Below, piece by piece: positions 12,036 to 22,038 of a DNA stretch of 64,000 nt (position 1 is its first letter; every line of letters starts with the position of its first letter). The DNA lies in NCBI GenBank assembly GCA_002238725.1, contig MPMX01000008.1:1-64000 (forward strand), read 5' to 3'. The position numbers were made by a program, and so were the translations under genes. The stretch comes from Rhodospirillaceae bacterium bin65. Lineage in GTDB: Bacteria > Pseudomonadota > Alphaproteobacteria > Bin65. Under the pieces are notes generated by a model. That model had not been told where the DNA came from. It did not search any database and saw only the letters and a program-made list of their open reading frames with translations.

Positions 12036-13211
12036 GTGAGCAATCGCGATCGTCTAAGTCTGGTATCGAAGCAGGACGTGCGCCGCGCGTCGGACGATCT
12101 GGCCTTCCTGTCGCCGATCGAGGAAGTCATCGAGGATGCGCGCCGGGGCAAGATGTTCATCCTGGTCGATGACGAGGACCGGGAGAATGAAGGCGATCTG
12201 ATCATCCCGGCCGAGAAGGCGACGCCGGAGGCGATCAACTTCATGGCCAAATTCGGCCGCGGCCTGATCTGCCTTGCCATGACCGGGGAGAGGGCGGCCC
12301 ACCTCGGCCTGCAGCTGATGCCGCAGAAGAACAACAGCCGGTTCTCGACGGCGTTTACCGTTTCGATCGAGGCGCGCGAAGGGGTGACGACCGGCATCTC
12401 CGCCCACGATCGGGCGCACACCATCGCGGTTGCCATCGACGAAGCGTCGGACGCCAGCGCGATCACGACGCCCGGCCATGTCTTCCCGCTGGTCGCCCGC
12501 GACGGCGGCGTACTGGTGCGCACCGGCCACACCGAAGCAGCGGTTGACCTGGCGCGGCTGGCCGGCCTGCATGCCTCCGGCGTGATCTGCGAGATCATGG
12601 ACGAGGACGGCTCGATGGCACGCCTGCCGCAGCTCGTGGCATTTGCGCAGTTCCACGGCCTCAAGATCGGCGCGATCGACCACCTGATCGCCTACCGCCG
12701 CCGCTTCGACAAGATCGTCGAGCGGGTCGAAGAGGGCGATTTCACCTCCGATTTCGGCGGTGCGTTCCGCGCCATTGTCTATCGCAACCGGATTTCCGGC
12801 ACTGAGCATATCGCGCTGGTCAAGGGCGAGATTGCCGACGGCGCGCCGGTCATGGTCCGGATGCATGCGCTCAACGTGTTCAGCGATCTCCTGTATCAGG
12901 CGGGCACGAGCAAATCGGGCGAACTCCAGCGGGCCATGCGGATGATCGGCGAAGCCGGCCGCGGCGCGGCCGTCCTGATCCGCGAGCCGCTGTCGCTGGC
13001 TACCTCCGGCCATCTGGGCAACCGCGAATCGGTCGGCGACGGCGTCGGCGGACCGCAGGGCGAACTGCGCAATTACGGCGTCGGGGCGCAGATTCTGACC
13101 GACCTCGGCATCCGCGACATGCTCCTTCTGACAAACAGCAACCGGACCGTGATCGGCCTGGACGGATACGACCTGTCGATCGGCGGCCGCATTCCCATCC
13201 CGAACAAATAA
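12036..13211 (+). CDS. ribB: 3,4-dihydroxy-2-butanone 4-phosphate synthase fused to a RibA-like domain lacking the zinc site (RibBX type)
   Basis: This is a 391-residue protein. Residues ~25-225 are a complete RibB domain with DDEDRENEGDLI, the RFSTAFTVSIEAREGVTTGI segment and the TPGHVFPL loop, so ribulose 5-phosphate conversion is expected. The C-terminal ~165 residues align with GTP cyclohydrolase II, but the zinc-binding pattern (a Cys, a stretch, then Cys-x-Cys) is absent: the equivalent segment reads HALNVFSDLLYQAGTSKSGE, with no cysteine. GTP cyclohydrolase activity is therefore unlikely. RibB proteins with such an inactive RibX domain are known in proteobacteria, so a separate ribA is expected elsewhere. 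GTG start. Confidence 0.92.
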   Translation: MSNRDRLSLVSKQDVRRASDDLAFLSPIEEVIEDARRGKMFILVDDEDRENEGDLIIPAEKATPEAINFMAKFGRGLICLAMTGERAAHLGLQLMPQKNNSRFSTAFTVSIEAREGVTTGISAHDRAHTIAVAIDEASDASAITTPGHVFPLVARDGGVLVRTGHTEAAVDLARLAGLHASGVICEIMDEDGSMARLPQLVAFAQFHGLKIGAIDHLIAYRRRFDKIVERVEEGDFTSDFGGAFRAIVYRNRISGTEHIALVKGEIADGAPVMVRMHALNVFSDLLYQAGTSKSGELQRAMRMIGEAGRGAAVLIREPLSLATSGHLGNRESVGDGVGGPQGELRNYGVGAQILTDLGIRDMLLLTNSNRTVIGLDGYDLSIGGRIPIPNK

Positions 13212-13225
13212 AGGCGCAAGCCCGC

Positions 13226-13660
13226 ATGACCTACCGCCCGCCCCACATCCTCATTGTCGAGGCGCGGTTCTACACCGACATCGCCGATCTTCTGGTCCGG
13301 GGCGCCGAAGCCGTGCTGACGGAGGTGGGCGCCACCTGGGAACGGATCGAGGTGCCGGGCACGTTCGAAATTCCCGCGACGATCAATTTTGCCCTCGATC
13401 GGTTCGACGGCTTTGTGGCGCTGGGCTGCGTGATCCGGGGTGAGACCACCCACTACGACTATATTTGCTCGGAAAGCGCACGCGGCCTCCAGGAATTGGC
13501 GCTGCACAAGCGCGCGCCGATCGGCTACGGTATCCTGACGACGGAAAACAGGGAGCAGGCCGTTGCGCGGGCCGATCCGAAGCAGAAGGACAAGGGCCGG
13601 GACGCCGCCGTGGCCTGCCTGCGCATGATCGAGGTGAAGCGCCGCTTCACCGGCACCTGA
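13226..13660 (+). CDS. ribH: 6,7-dimethyl-8-ribityllumazine synthase
   Basis: This is a 144-residue lumazine synthase, joining the RibB and RibD products. Landmarks are VEARFYTDIADLLVRGA near the N-terminus, VPGTFEIPATI, and ALGCVIRGETTHYDYIC, in which the catalytic histidine follows GETTH. The length is on the short side, as for alphaproteobacterial decameric types. It lies 14 bases after ribB and five before nusB. Confidence 0.95.
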   Translation: MTYRPPHILIVEARFYTDIADLLVRGAEAVLTEVGATWERIEVPGTFEIPATINFALDRFDGFVALGCVIRGETTHYDYICSESARGLQELALHKRAPIGYGILTTENREQAVARADPKQKDKGRDAAVACLRMIEVKRRFTGT

Positions 13661-13664
13661 GCCG

Positions 13665-14249
13665 ATGACGACGGCCCCTGCAGGGAAGAGCGGCGCCCCG
13701 GCCGGCGCCGGACCCGGCACAGGCCGCCCGACAGACCGGCAATCCGGCCGGCGCTCCGACCGGCGGACGCAGGCCAGGATTGCAGCAGTCCAGGCGCTGT
13801 ATCAGCTCAGCGCGACCGACGCCGCGCCCGATGACGTGGTCGACGAGTTTCGTCTGCATCGGATGCGCGAAGCAGGCCCGGCTGCCGCAGCGGACAAGGC
13901 GCTTTTCACCGAAATCGTGCAGGGCGCCTGCAGCGACCGGGCGGCGCTCAACCGGATGATCGAGGGATCGCTGTCGGAAAACTGGGCGCTGGAGCGGATG
14001 GACCGCGTGCTGGTGGCCCTGCTCAATGCCGGGGCCTGGGAACTGCACGGCCGCAGCGAAACGCCGGCCCGGGTCGTCATTGCCGAGTATGTCGACGTCG
14101 CCCGGGTCTTTTTCGACAATCGCGAGCCGGCTTTCGTCAACGGCATGCTCGACAGGCTGGCGCGCACGCTGCGTTCCGGAGAATTTTCAGAAGCAACGGA
14201 TTTACATGAGACGGTCGAGAACGCCGGGCCGGTCGAACCGGAGACCTAG
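13665..14249 (+). CDS. nusB: transcription antitermination factor NusB
   Basis: This is a 194-residue all-helical RNA-binding protein of the rRNA antitermination complex. The core starts near residue 34 (RTQARIAAVQALYQLSATD) and contains WALERMDRVLVALLNAGAWEL and VVIAEYVDVARVFFDNREPAFVNGMLD (split here as two recognisable blocks). The first ~30 residues are a Gly/Ala/Pro/Arg-rich tail not found in typical members. The ribH-nusB-thiL order is conserved in the group. Confidence 0.93.
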   Translation: MTTAPAGKSGAPAGAGPGTGRPTDRQSGRRSDRRTQARIAAVQALYQLSATDAAPDDVVDEFRLHRMREAGPAAAADKALFTEIVQGACSDRAALNRMIEGSLSENWALERMDRVLVALLNAGAWELHGRSETPARVVIAEYVDVARVFFDNREPAFVNGMLDRLARTLRSGEFSEATDLHETVENAGPVEPET

Positions 14250-14252
14250 GCA

Positions 14253-15236
14253 GTGGCGGACCGGACGGCCCGGTCGGGCGAATTCGACCTGATCGCCCGG
14301 TTTTTCGCGCCCCTGGCGGCCGCCTGGCCGGGCGCCTACGGTCTGGAAGACGACGCCGCCCTGCTCGGTGTCTCCGACGGCATCGACCGGGTGGTGACGA
14401 CCGATGCTCTGGTCGAGGGCGTGCATTTCCTGCCGGACGACCCCCCGGACCGCGTGGCCCGGAAGGCGCTGCGGGTGAACCTTTCCGATCTGGCTGCTAT
14501 GGGGGCAACGGCTGAAGCCTATACCCTGGCGCTCCAGATCCCGGCGGAGCGGGACGATGACTGGATCGCCGCCCTGGCGCGGGGGCTGGCTGCGGACCAG
14601 GCCCGGTTCGGCGTCACCCTTATCGGCGGCGACACGGTGAGTGCCCGCGGACCGGCGTTGCTGTCGGTCACGGCGATCGGCCGACTCTCCCACGGTGGCC
14701 CGCTGCGCCGCAACGGGGCGGCGTCCGGCGACGATGTCTACATCTCTGGGACGATCGGGGACGGCGGTCTTGGCCTGCGTGCCCGTCGCGGTGAAGCGGC
14801 GGATCTCGACTCCGTTCAACGGCAATATGCCGTCGACCGCTATCGACTTCCCGAACCGCGGGTTGCGCTCGGTCCGGCACTGGTCGGGACGGCGAGCGCC
14901 TGCCTCGATGTGTCCGACGGACTGGTTGCGGATCTCGGCCATCTGGCGCGCGCCTCGGGGCTCGCCGCGGAAATCCTGATTGACAATGTGCCGTGGTCGG
15001 AGGCCGCCGCCGCATCCCGGGATTATCCGGCCACCGAGCGCATCGCAGCCGGCGACGATTACGAACTCCTGTTCACGGCGCCGCCTGTGCGGCGCGACAC
15101 CGTAAAGGCGATCGCGCAGGCGGCCGGAACCCCGGTCGCCCGCATCGGTAGAACGCTGTCCGGATCCGGTGTCCGGGTGCTGGACAGCGGCGGCGTAGCG
15201 CTCGTCCTCGGGACGACCGGCTGGCGGCATCGCTGA
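14253..15236 (+). CDS. thiL: thiamine-monophosphate kinase
   Basis: This is a 327-residue AIR-synthase-fold kinase making thiamine diphosphate. Seen in order: GEFDLIARFFAPL, EDDAALL, TTDALVEGVHF (metal and nucleotide site), RKALRVNLSDLAAMGA, IGGDTVSARGP, CLDVSDGLVADLGHLARASG and AAGDDYELLF. It starts with GTG three bases after nusB. It is the last gene of the rib-nusB-thiL run. Confidence 0.94.
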   Translation: MADRTARSGEFDLIARFFAPLAAAWPGAYGLEDDAALLGVSDGIDRVVTTDALVEGVHFLPDDPPDRVARKALRVNLSDLAAMGATAEAYTLALQIPAERDDDWIAALARGLAADQARFGVTLIGGDTVSARGPALLSVTAIGRLSHGGPLRRNGAASGDDVYISGTIGDGGLGLRARRGEAADLDSVQRQYAVDRYRLPEPRVALGPALVGTASACLDVSDGLVADLGHLARASGLAAEILIDNVPWSEAAAASRDYPATERIAAGDDYELLFTAPPVRRDTVKAIAQAAGTPVARIGRTLSGSGVRVLDSGGVALVLGTTGWRHR

Positions 15237-15320
15237 TCCGGCCTGTCCGCCGCAAAGTTGTCACATTGATAGCCCTTGAGGGTTTCGGCATTGTCCAGCC
15301 GCGGCGCCGGGGCTGCGACC

Positions 15321-15350
15321 GCGCGTCAGCCTTACTCACGCTGACTGCGC
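15321..15350. other. hairpin between thiL and hppA
   Basis: GCGCGTCAGC and GCTGACTGCGC can pair around a nine-base loop with one bulged T. No U run follows on either side, so it is not an obvious intrinsic terminator. It sits in the 240-base gap that should also hold the hppA promoter, which I could not pick out. Confidence 0.35.
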
Positions 15351-15476
15351 GAGAGAAAAAGTCCGGCCAGGGTTTCCGGCCTCACCGTAAACCGCACGTT
15401 TTGGGACCGCCGAATTCGTTACAGCGCCCCGAAACAGACTCCTCGAAGTGAATCTTGGGAAGAGGACACTCCTGAA

Positions 15477-17564
15477 ATGGATTGGGTACCGTATTTCGCG
15501 CTGGTTTGCGCGCTGCTTGCGGTCGTCTACGGCATCGTCACCAGCCGGCAGGTGCTGTCGGCCGACGCAGGCAACGAGAAGATGCAGGAGATTGCGGGCG
15601 CCGTCCAGGAAGGCGCACGCGCCTATCTGAACCGCCAGTATATGACGATCGCCGTTGCCGGCGTCGGCATCGCTGTCATTGTCGCCCTATTGCTGGGAAT
15701 CTGGGTCGCTGTCGGGTTCGTGATCGGCGCGATCCTGTCCGGCGCGGCCGGCTATATCGGCATGAATGTCTCAGTCCGGGCCAATGTGCGGACGGCCGAA
15801 GCAGCGCGGCAGGGCCTCGCCCAGGGCCTGAGGATCGCCTTTCAGGCCGGCGCCGTCACCGGCATGCTGGTCGCCGGCCTCGCCCTGCTGGCCGTTGCCG
15901 GATACCTGCTGATCCTGAACGCCCTGGGCACCGACCAGCGCGGCCTGATCGATGCGCTGGTGGCGCTCGGTTTCGGCGCGTCGCTGATATCGATATTCGC
16001 CCGCCTCGGCGGCGGCATCTTCACCAAGGGCGCCGATGTCGGCGCTGACCTGGTCGGCAAGGTCGAAGCCGGGATTCCCGAGGACGATCCGCGCAATCCG
16101 GCCGTGATCGCCGACAATGTCGGCGACAATGTCGGCGACTGCGCCGGCATGGCGGCCGACCTGTTCGAGACCTATGCCGTGACCATCGTCGCCACCATGG
16201 TGCTGGCGCTGATCTTCGGAATGCCGGAGGGCCTGATCTATCCTCTCGCCATCGGCGGCGTCTGCATTATCACGTCGATTATCGGCACCTATTTCGTGCG
16301 CCTCGGCGCGTCGAACAACATCATGGGCGCGCTGTATAAGGGCTTCATCGCGGCATCGGTCCTGTCGCTCGCCGGGATCGCGGTGGTGACCGAACTGGTC
16401 GTCGGTTTCAGCAAGGCCTACAACGCAGGCGGCACTGCTTTCACCGGGATGGAGTTGTTCATCTGCGCCGTGATCGGTCTGGTCGTGACCGGGCTGATCA
16501 TCTGGGTCACGGAATACTACACCGGCACGAATTACCGGCCTGTGCGCTCGGTCGCCAAAGCGTCGGAGACCGGCCACGGTACGAATGTCATTCAAGGCCT
16601 CGCCATCTCGATGGAGGCAACGGCCCTGCCGGCGATCATCATCTGCGTGGCCATTCTGGCGACCTACCTGCTGGCCGGCCTGTTCGGCATCGCCATTGCC
16701 GTCACCGCGATGCTGGCGCTCGCCGGCATGGTCGTGGCGCTGGATGCCTACGGCCCGGTAACGGACAATGCCGGCGGCATCGCCGAAATGGCGGACCTGG
16801 AAGAGGAAGTGCGCAAGACGACCGATGCGCTGGACGCCGTTGGCAACACGACCAAGGCGGTGACCAAGGGCTATGCCATCGGCTCGGCCGGCCTGGGCGC
16901 GCTGGTGCTGTTCGCCGCCTATACCCAGGACATCGCCTTTTTCAAGGCGGCCGGAGTGCCCTTCTTCAAGGACGTCGAGGTCAATTTCTCGCTGTCCAAC
17001 CCTTATGTCGTGGTTGGCCTGATCGTCGGCGGCCTGCTGCCCTACCTGTTCGGCGCCATGGGCATGACCGCCGTCGGCCGCGCCGCCGGGTCGGTCGTGG
17101 TCGAGGTGCGGCGCCAGTTCCGCGAGATCGACGGCATCATGGAAGGCACCGGCAAGCCGGAATACGGCCGCTGCGTCGACCTGCTGACCAAGGCGGCGAT
17201 CAAGGAAATGATCGTGCCGTCGATGCTGCCCGTCCTGTCTCCGATCGTCCTGTTCGTTGTGATCTGGGGGATCGGCGGCAAGTCAGCGGCGCTGTCCTGC
17301 GTCGGCGCGATGCTGCTCGGCGTGATCGCCACCGGCCTGTTCGTGGCCCTGTCAATGACCGCCGGCGGCGGCGCTTGGGACAACGCCAAGAAATATATCG
17401 AAGACGGCAACCATGGCGGCAAGGGCAGCGAGGCCCACAAGGCCGCCGTGACGGGCGACACCGTCGGTGATCCCTACAAGGATACTGCCGGCCCGGCCGT
17501 CAACCCGATGATCAAGATCACCAACATCGTCGCCCTGCTGATGCTGGCCGTGCTGGCGCATTAG
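15477..17564 (+). CDS. hppA: membrane-bound proton-translocating pyrophosphatase, K+-independent type
   Basis: This is a 695-residue integral membrane enzyme with about 15-16 helices that couples pyrophosphate hydrolysis to ion pumping. The catalytic motif region [20 protein letters not shown] is at 182-201, followed by [19 protein letters not shown]. The residue pair that separates subclasses is visible: Lys460 and Thr463 in [10 protein letters not shown]. Potassium-dependent pumps normally have Ala460, so this should be the potassium-independent proton pump. Monocistronic, with a terminator 20 bases behind it. Confidence 0.95.
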   Translation: MDWVPYFALVCALLAVVYGIVTSRQVLSADAGNEKMQEIAGAVQEGARAYLNRQYMTIAVAGVGIAVIVALLLGIWVAVGFVIGAILSGAAGYIGMNVSVRANVRTAEAARQGLAQGLRIAFQAGAVTGMLVAGLALLAVAGYLLILNALGTDQRGLIDALVALGFGASLISIFARLGGGIFTKGADVGADLVGKVEAGIPEDDPRNPAVIADNVGDNVGDCAGMAADLFETYAVTIVATMVLALIFGMPEGLIYPLAIGGVCIITSIIGTYFVRLGASNNIMGALYKGFIAASVLSLAGIAVVTELVVGFSKAYNAGGTAFTGMELFICAVIGLVVTGLIIWVTEYYTGTNYRPVRSVAKASETGHGTNVIQGLAISMEATALPAIIICVAILATYLLAGLFGIAIAVTAMLALAGMVVALDAYGPVTDNAGGIAEMADLEEEVRKTTDALDAVGNTTKAVTKGYAIGSAGLGALVLFAAYTQDIAFFKAAGVPFFKDVEVNFSLSNPYVVVGLIVGGLLPYLFGAMGMTAVGRAAGSVVVEVRRQFREIDGIMEGTGKPEYGRCVDLLTKAAIKEMIVPSMLPVLSPIVLFVVIWGIGGKSAALSCVGAMLLGVIATGLFVALSMTAGGGAWDNAKKYIEDGNHGGKGSEAHKAAVTGDTVGDPYKDTAGPAVNPMIKITNIVALLMLAVLAH

Positions 17565-17584
17565 CCGGCGCACGCAGTCGCCAG

Positions 17585-17620
17585 AAAAAACCCCCGGCGC
17601 GCGCTGCGCCGGGGGTTTTC
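17585..17620. terminator. bidirectional rho-independent terminator hppA / bamE
   Basis: The stem AAAACCCCCGGCGC / GCGCCGGGGGTTTT (14 bp) has a five-base loop GCGCT. An A run on one side and a T run on the other allow termination of both convergent genes. Confidence 0.93.
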
Positions 17621-17645
17621 TATGTCCGTTGTCGTCGGCCCTGTC

Positions 17646-18203
17646 TCAAAGTCCGTACGATTTCCTACTCTTTCCGGTCACGGCGCGGCGCCGGACGATC
17701 AGGTCGATCATGCTGCGGAAAAAGCCGGGTTCCTCAGCATCGGTTTTCGTCGTGCGCGAAGTCTGCGCGACCTTGCGCGCGTCCTTCAGCCCGTAGGTGC
17801 GGATACGCTTGATCGTCTGCTTGTCGTCGAACTGCAATTCGATGACCTGTTGGGCCTTCACGGCCGGCTTGAAGAAAGCCACCGTTTCTTCCCGTTTGCT
17901 GATGTAGAACCAGGTCTTGTCGTCGAACGCAGACACGGTGGAAGGCGGACCCAGGACGCGCCGAACATCCGAAGCTGTGGTAATTCCCTGGCGGATGTGG
18001 ATCATGTCTTCATCTTCGGCGGCGTTGCCCCGAATATCGACGCGCGGCGAGCAGGCCGCCAGCGCGAGCGCCGCGCCGACGGCGGCGGCCAGCGCAAGGC
18101 GCTTCGCCGCCGGTCCTGCGAAGGGGCGCAGGGCTCGGCAGGCCGCCGGCCGGGCAGGCAATCCCCGATCAATTCCGCAATGCGTGTCCGCCATCGTTAC
18201 CAT
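17646..18203 (-). CDS. bamE: outer membrane protein assembly factor BamE (SmpA/OmlA lipoprotein)
   Basis: This is a 185-residue predicted lipoprotein. A hydrophobic segment ends in LAACS, with the lipidated cysteine at residue 51. The BamE core follows: IRQGITTASDVRRVLGPPSTVS, then TWFYISKRE and VIELQFDD. I start at the ATG ending at 18203 because an AGGA motif lies eight bases upstream. That makes an unusually long pre-lipobox region, and a later non-ATG start cannot be excluded. It transcribes divergently from the CBP3 gene, an arrangement common in alphaproteobacteria. It assists the BAM complex in outer-membrane protein insertion. Confidence 0.88.
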   Translation of the reverse strand: MVTMADTHCGIDRGLPARPAACRALRPFAGPAAKRLALAAAVGAALALAACSPRVDIRGNAAEDEDMIHIRQGITTASDVRRVLGPPSTVSAFDDKTWFYISKREETVAFFKPAVKAQQVIELQFDDKQTIKRIRTYGLKDARKVAQTSRTTKTDAEEPGFFRSMIDLIVRRRAVTGKSRKSYGL

Positions 18204-18406
18204 CCGATCGTTCCTGATTCCGGCGCGGATCGCCCGACTGCGGTTGCGCGACCGGTTTGCGCAATGACTTGCCGGGCGCGTCACCGAAAATACCTGTCGG
18301 TATCCCCGATTCGATATCGCGCGCCGCTTGGGGGAAGTCAATCGAGTCCGCCGCCGCACCGGTTACCGCTGGCGTTGCTGCCGGGGCCGGATCGTAACGT
18401 GAGCCC

Positions 18407-18964
18407 ATGACCTTCTTCGACCGTCTGGAAACGATTTTCAGCAAGCAGCGTCGTCGTGGCCGCGCGGCCGCGCGCGCACTCTATGCCCGGATCGTTGAGG
18501 TGGCGCGCCGCGAGCATTTCTACCGGGCGCGCGGCGTTCCCGATACGCTGGATGGCCGCTTCGAACTCCTCGCGCTGCACACCGTGCTGGTCTGCCGCCG
18601 CTTTGCCGCCGAAGGCGAAGCCGGCGCCCTTCCCGGGCAGCATCTGTTCGACATCATGATCGAAGACCTGGAGGTCAACCTGCGGGAACTCGGCGTCAAC
18701 GATCCCTCGCTCGGCCGGCGGGTCAAAGAGATGGCGCGTGCCTTCTACGGGCGGCGCGATGCTTATGCCGCCGCGCTCGACAGCGGTGACCGGGCTGCTC
18801 TGGAGCAGGCGGTTGCACGCAACCTTTACGGTACGCTTGAGCCGGTGCGGGACAACGTAGCCTGGGCGGCCGACTATATTGAAACGACGGCGCGGATGCT
18901 CGCCCGACAATCCCTGACATCCATCGAGGCGGCGGACATCCGGTTCCCGGAGGTGGTGTCGTGA
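18407..18964 (+). CDS. ubiquinol-cytochrome c chaperone family protein (CBP3/UQCC1-like)
   Basis: This is a 185-residue protein of the CBP3 family, homologous to the mitochondrial factor that assists cytochrome b of the bc1 complex. Family features are the early LYARIVEVARREHFYRARGV, the DGRFELLALHTVLVCRR helix, and FDIMIEDLEVNLRELGVNDPSLGRRVKEM (two adjoining blocks). The stop overlaps the GTG of the next gene (GTGA). The CBP3-YceD pairing ahead of rpmF-plsX is typical of alphaproteobacteria. Confidence 0.9.
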   Translation: MTFFDRLETIFSKQRRRGRAAARALYARIVEVARREHFYRARGVPDTLDGRFELLALHTVLVCRRFAAEGEAGALPGQHLFDIMIEDLEVNLRELGVNDPSLGRRVKEMARAFYGRRDAYAAALDSGDRAALEQAVARNLYGTLEPVRDNVAWAADYIETTARMLARQSLTSIEAADIRFPEVVS

Positions 18965-19512
18965 CCGGGACCCGGCGCTGGGACGACGCGATAATCGATG
19001 TCGCCACCGTTCCGCCGAGCGGCATATTCGTCAGTCTTTCGGCCGGCAAGAGTGACCGGCGCGCCATTGCCGACCGCCTTCAGCTGCCGGCCGTCGAGGA
19101 CTGCACAGCGACCTTTTCGATTCGGCCGCAACCCGGCCGCGGCACCCTGATCGAGGGGCGGCTGTCGGCCCGGCTGGTCCGCCGTTGCGTGGTGACCGGC
19201 GATCCGATGGATGAAAGGATCGACCAGTCAGTCGATTGTCTGGTCGTTGCCGAAGAACCGGCGTCTCCGGAGGACGATGTCGAAGAGGAAACTGACTACG
19301 AGGTTGCGCCGGACGGCCGGGTCGATCTGGCCGAGCTGGCGGTCCAATTGCTGGCGGTCTCGATGACGGCCTATCCGCGCGGGCCTGGCGCCGACGAAGC
19401 CGTAGCCGCTTTTGAGGCGCCGGCGGCGGAAATTCCGGACAATCCCTTTGCGGGCTTGGGTGCCCGGATGGGTATGACGGCCGGCGAGGATGGCGACGAC
19501 GAAGGCTGCTGA
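18961..19512 (+). CDS. yceD: DUF177/YceD family protein (23S rRNA accumulation protein)
   Basis: This is a 183-residue acidic protein. The diagnostic stretch is GRLSARLVRRCVVTGDPMDERI in the middle, followed by an acidic region and DLAELAVQLLAVSMTAYPR. Two C-terminal segments (FEAPAAEIPDNPFAGLG) match the family end. YceD homologues are needed for 23S rRNA accumulation and usually lie directly upstream of rpmF, as here. It starts with GTG overlapping the CBP3 stop. Confidence 0.88.
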   Translation: MTGTRRWDDAIIDVATVPPSGIFVSLSAGKSDRRAIADRLQLPAVEDCTATFSIRPQPGRGTLIEGRLSARLVRRCVVTGDPMDERIDQSVDCLVVAEEPASPEDDVEEETDYEVAPDGRVDLAELAVQLLAVSMTAYPRGPGADEAVAAFEAPAAEIPDNPFAGLGARMGMTAGEDGDDEGC

Positions 19513-19607
19513 AGCGGCGTCAACCCTGTCGGCCGGGCTCCGGTCGTGCGACCGTTGGTCCTTGTCGCTCCTCGGGAAAATCGCTAAGTATCGCCTTCGA
19601 CAGACAC

Positions 19608-19635
19608 CGCCCCGGCCCCCGCCGGGGCGTCTTTC
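19608..19635 (+). terminator. terminator-like hairpin just upstream of rpmF
   Basis: CGCCCCGG and CCGGGGCG form an eight-base stem with a six-base loop, followed by TCTTTC. It lies 13 bases before the rpmF ATG. It may end the CBP3-yceD transcript or attenuate reading into rpmF-plsX-fabH. The U run is short. Confidence 0.5.
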
Positions 19636-19647
19636 GTGAGCCGGATT

Positions 19648-19830
19648 ATGGCAGTACCGAAATCGAAAATATCGAAATCCCGCCGCAACATGCGGCGCGC
19701 GCATGACAGCCTTGTTGCGGCCAATGTCGCAGAATGCCCAAACTGCGGCGAGATCAGGCGCCCGCACCATGTCTGCGGCGCCTGCGGCTATTACAAAGAC
19801 CGCGAGGTCGTCGACGCGGCGGAAGCCTAG
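19648..19830 (+). CDS. rpmF: 50S ribosomal protein L32
   Basis: This is a 60-residue ribosomal protein. It starts [20 protein letters not shown], the universally conserved N-terminus, and has the CPNCG and CGAC zinc-type pairs (residues ~32-50) and [11 protein letters not shown] at 19648 was preferred to the GTG four codons upstream for that reason. Confidence 0.96.
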   Translation: MAVPKSKISKSRRNMRRAHDSLVAANVAECPNCGEIRRPHHVCGACGYYKDREVVDAAEA

Positions 19831-19924
19831 GACATACCGGGCGCGCCTGTGCTAACAGACGGCGACCGGGCGGACGCGCCGGCGTTTCCGGCGCCGCCGG
19901 GCAGGATCTGATACGGGCGAAACA

Positions 19925-21013
19925 TTGAGCGATCGGTCCATCATCGCGCTGGACGCCATGGGCGGCGACAATGCCCCCAGGAGCGTGCTGCGCGGCGCGA
20001 CCATCGCGAAACGCCGTTATCCCGATCTCGAATTCCTGATCTTCGGCGACGAAGCGCGCCTGGCGCCGATGATGAAGCGGATGATCCGATTGCGCCGCTC
20101 GTCAACGATCGTCCATACGCCCGATGTCGTCTCGGCAGACGAGAAGGCCGCGACAGCGCTGCGCAGCGGCCGGAATTCCAGCATGCGCAAGGCGATTGAC
20201 GCGGTTCGGAGCGGCGAGGCCGCAGGTGTCGTTTCGGCCGGCAACACCGGTGCGCTGATGGCGATGGCGAAGGTGGTGCTGAAGACCGTTCCGGGCATCG
20301 ACCGGCCGGCCATGGCCTCCTTCTTCCCGACTATGCGCGGCGAGACCGCCATGCTCGACCTGGGCGCCAACATCGAATGCTCGGCCGACAACCTCGTCCA
20401 GTTCGCCATGATGGGCGAAACCTTCGCGCGCACCGTACTCGGGTCGCTCCGACCGACCGTCGGGCTGCTCAATGTCGGCTCCGAGGAGGTCAAGGGCCAT
20501 GAGGAGCTGCGCGAAGCGCACGCCATTCTGAAGGAGAGCAGCCTTGCCTACAGAGGCTTCGTCGAAGGCGACGACATCGCCGCCGGTACCGTCGATGTCG
20601 TGGTTGCCGACGGATTCAGCGGCAATGTCGCGCTGAAAACAGCCGAAGGCACGGCAAAGCTGGTCAACGAGTTCGTGCGCCAGACCTTCAAGAGTTCGCT
20701 CCTTGCCGCAATCGGCTATCTGTTCGCCCGCCGCGCCCTTATCAAACTGCGCGCCCGGGTCGATCCCCGGCGCTACAACGGCGCCACTTTCCTCGGCCTG
20801 AACGGTATCGTGGTCAAATGTCATGGCGGCTCGGATGCATTGGGATTTGCGACGGGCGTCGGCGTGGCGCGCGACATGATCCGAAACGGGTTCATCGACA
20901 GGATGGTGCAGGAATTTCACGAGCCGGTCGCCTCGGAGGCGGGCAGGAGCCGGACGGCGACGGAATCGAATACGGTCCTCGGCATGGGTGCGCAGGCGGT
21001 GTCTTCGTCATGA
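19925..21013 (+). CDS. plsX: phosphate acyltransferase PlsX
   Basis: This is a 362-residue enzyme making acyl-phosphate from acyl-ACP, feeding phospholipid synthesis. Motifs: [13 protein letters not shown] at the start, [37 protein letters not shown] and [20 protein letters not shown] start. The stop overlaps the fabH ATG (ATGA). The C-terminus runs about 15 residues past the usual end. Confidence 0.95.
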   Translation: MSDRSIIALDAMGGDNAPRSVLRGATIAKRRYPDLEFLIFGDEARLAPMMKRMIRLRRSSTIVHTPDVVSADEKAATALRSGRNSSMRKAIDAVRSGEAAGVVSAGNTGALMAMAKVVLKTVPGIDRPAMASFFPTMRGETAMLDLGANIECSADNLVQFAMMGETFARTVLGSLRPTVGLLNVGSEEVKGHEELREAHAILKESSLAYRGFVEGDDIAAGTVDVVVADGFSGNVALKTAEGTAKLVNEFVRQTFKSSLLAAIGYLFARRALIKLRARVDPRRYNGATFLGLNGIVVKCHGGSDALGFATGVGVARDMIRNGFIDRMVQEFHEPVASEAGRSRTATESNTVLGMGAQAVSSS

Positions 21014-21987
21014 GCGGCCCGGTCGATGCGATCGTCACCGGGGTGGGCGCCTACCTGCCGGCAAATGCGGTCAGCAATTCGGACCTCGAAATGCGGGTCG
21101 AGACGTCGGATGCGTGGATTCAGGCGCGCACCGGCATCCGACAGCGCCATGTCGCGGCCGACGGCGAACTGACCTCCGACCTCGCCCTGGCAGCAGCCCG
21201 GGCAGCCCTGACGGATGCCGGGGTCGATGGCGCCGAACTGGACCTTATCGTTCTTGCGACGACAACGCCTGATTCCACCTTCCCGGCCACCGCCACGAAA
21301 GTGCAGGCGGCGCTCGGCATGACTCAGGGAGCAGCCTTCGACGTTCAGGCGGTTTGCGCCGGTTTTATCTACGCCGTCAGCGTGGCCGCGAACGCCCTGG
21401 CCGCCGGCCAGGCCGCGAAAGCCTTGGTGATCGGTGCAGAAACCTTTACACGCCTGCTCGACTGGAACGACCGGTCGACCTGCGTGCTGTTCGGCGACGG
21501 CGCAGGCGCCATCCTGCTGGAGGGCCGACCCTCGAACGGCGCCGACCGGACCGGTGTGCTGTCGAGCCATCTGCATTCAGACGGCCGCTACTACGATTTG
21601 CTGTATGTCGACGGCGGCCCGTCTTCCACCGGCACGACCGGCCATGTCCGCATGCAGGGGCCGGAAGTGTTTAAGCACGCGGTCAACAAACTGTCGGACG
21701 CGGTGCGCGAGGCGCTCGCCGCCAACGACCTGGAATCCGGCGACGTCGACTGGTTCGTGCCGCACCAGGCAAACAAGCGGATCATCGACGGCACGGCGAA
21801 AAAACTCGGCATCGACCCGGGCAGGGTGATCCTAACGGTCGACCGGCATGCCAACACCTCCGCCGCCTCGATCCCGCTCGCGCTCCATCAGGGCGTTGCG
21901 GACGGTCGAATCAAGAAGGGCGACCTGGTCGTGCTGGAGGCCATCGGCGGCGGCTTGTCCTGGGGCGCCAGCGTCATCCGCTGGTAA
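21010..21987 (+). CDS. fabH: beta-ketoacyl-ACP synthase III
   Basis: This is a 325-residue condensing enzyme that starts fatty-acid elongation. The catalytic triad is visible: Cys in [10 protein letters not shown], His in [11 protein letters not shown] and Asn in [25 protein letters not shown]-type binding residues appear as [11 protein letters not shown]. It is translationally coupled to plsX (ATGA). Confidence 0.95.
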   Translation: MSGPVDAIVTGVGAYLPANAVSNSDLEMRVETSDAWIQARTGIRQRHVAADGELTSDLALAAARAALTDAGVDGAELDLIVLATTTPDSTFPATATKVQAALGMTQGAAFDVQAVCAGFIYAVSVAANALAAGQAAKALVIGAETFTRLLDWNDRSTCVLFGDGAGAILLEGRPSNGADRTGVLSSHLHSDGRYYDLLYVDGGPSSTGTTGHVRMQGPEVFKHAVNKLSDAVREALAANDLESGDVDWFVPHQANKRIIDGTAKKLGIDPGRVILTVDRHANTSAASIPLALHQGVADGRIKKGDLVVLEAIGGGLSWGASVIRW

Positions 21988-22038
21988 GCGCGCCGCGGCC
22001 GGACATGCTCGTCGAGCGTGCAGCGGCCGGAATTGCCC

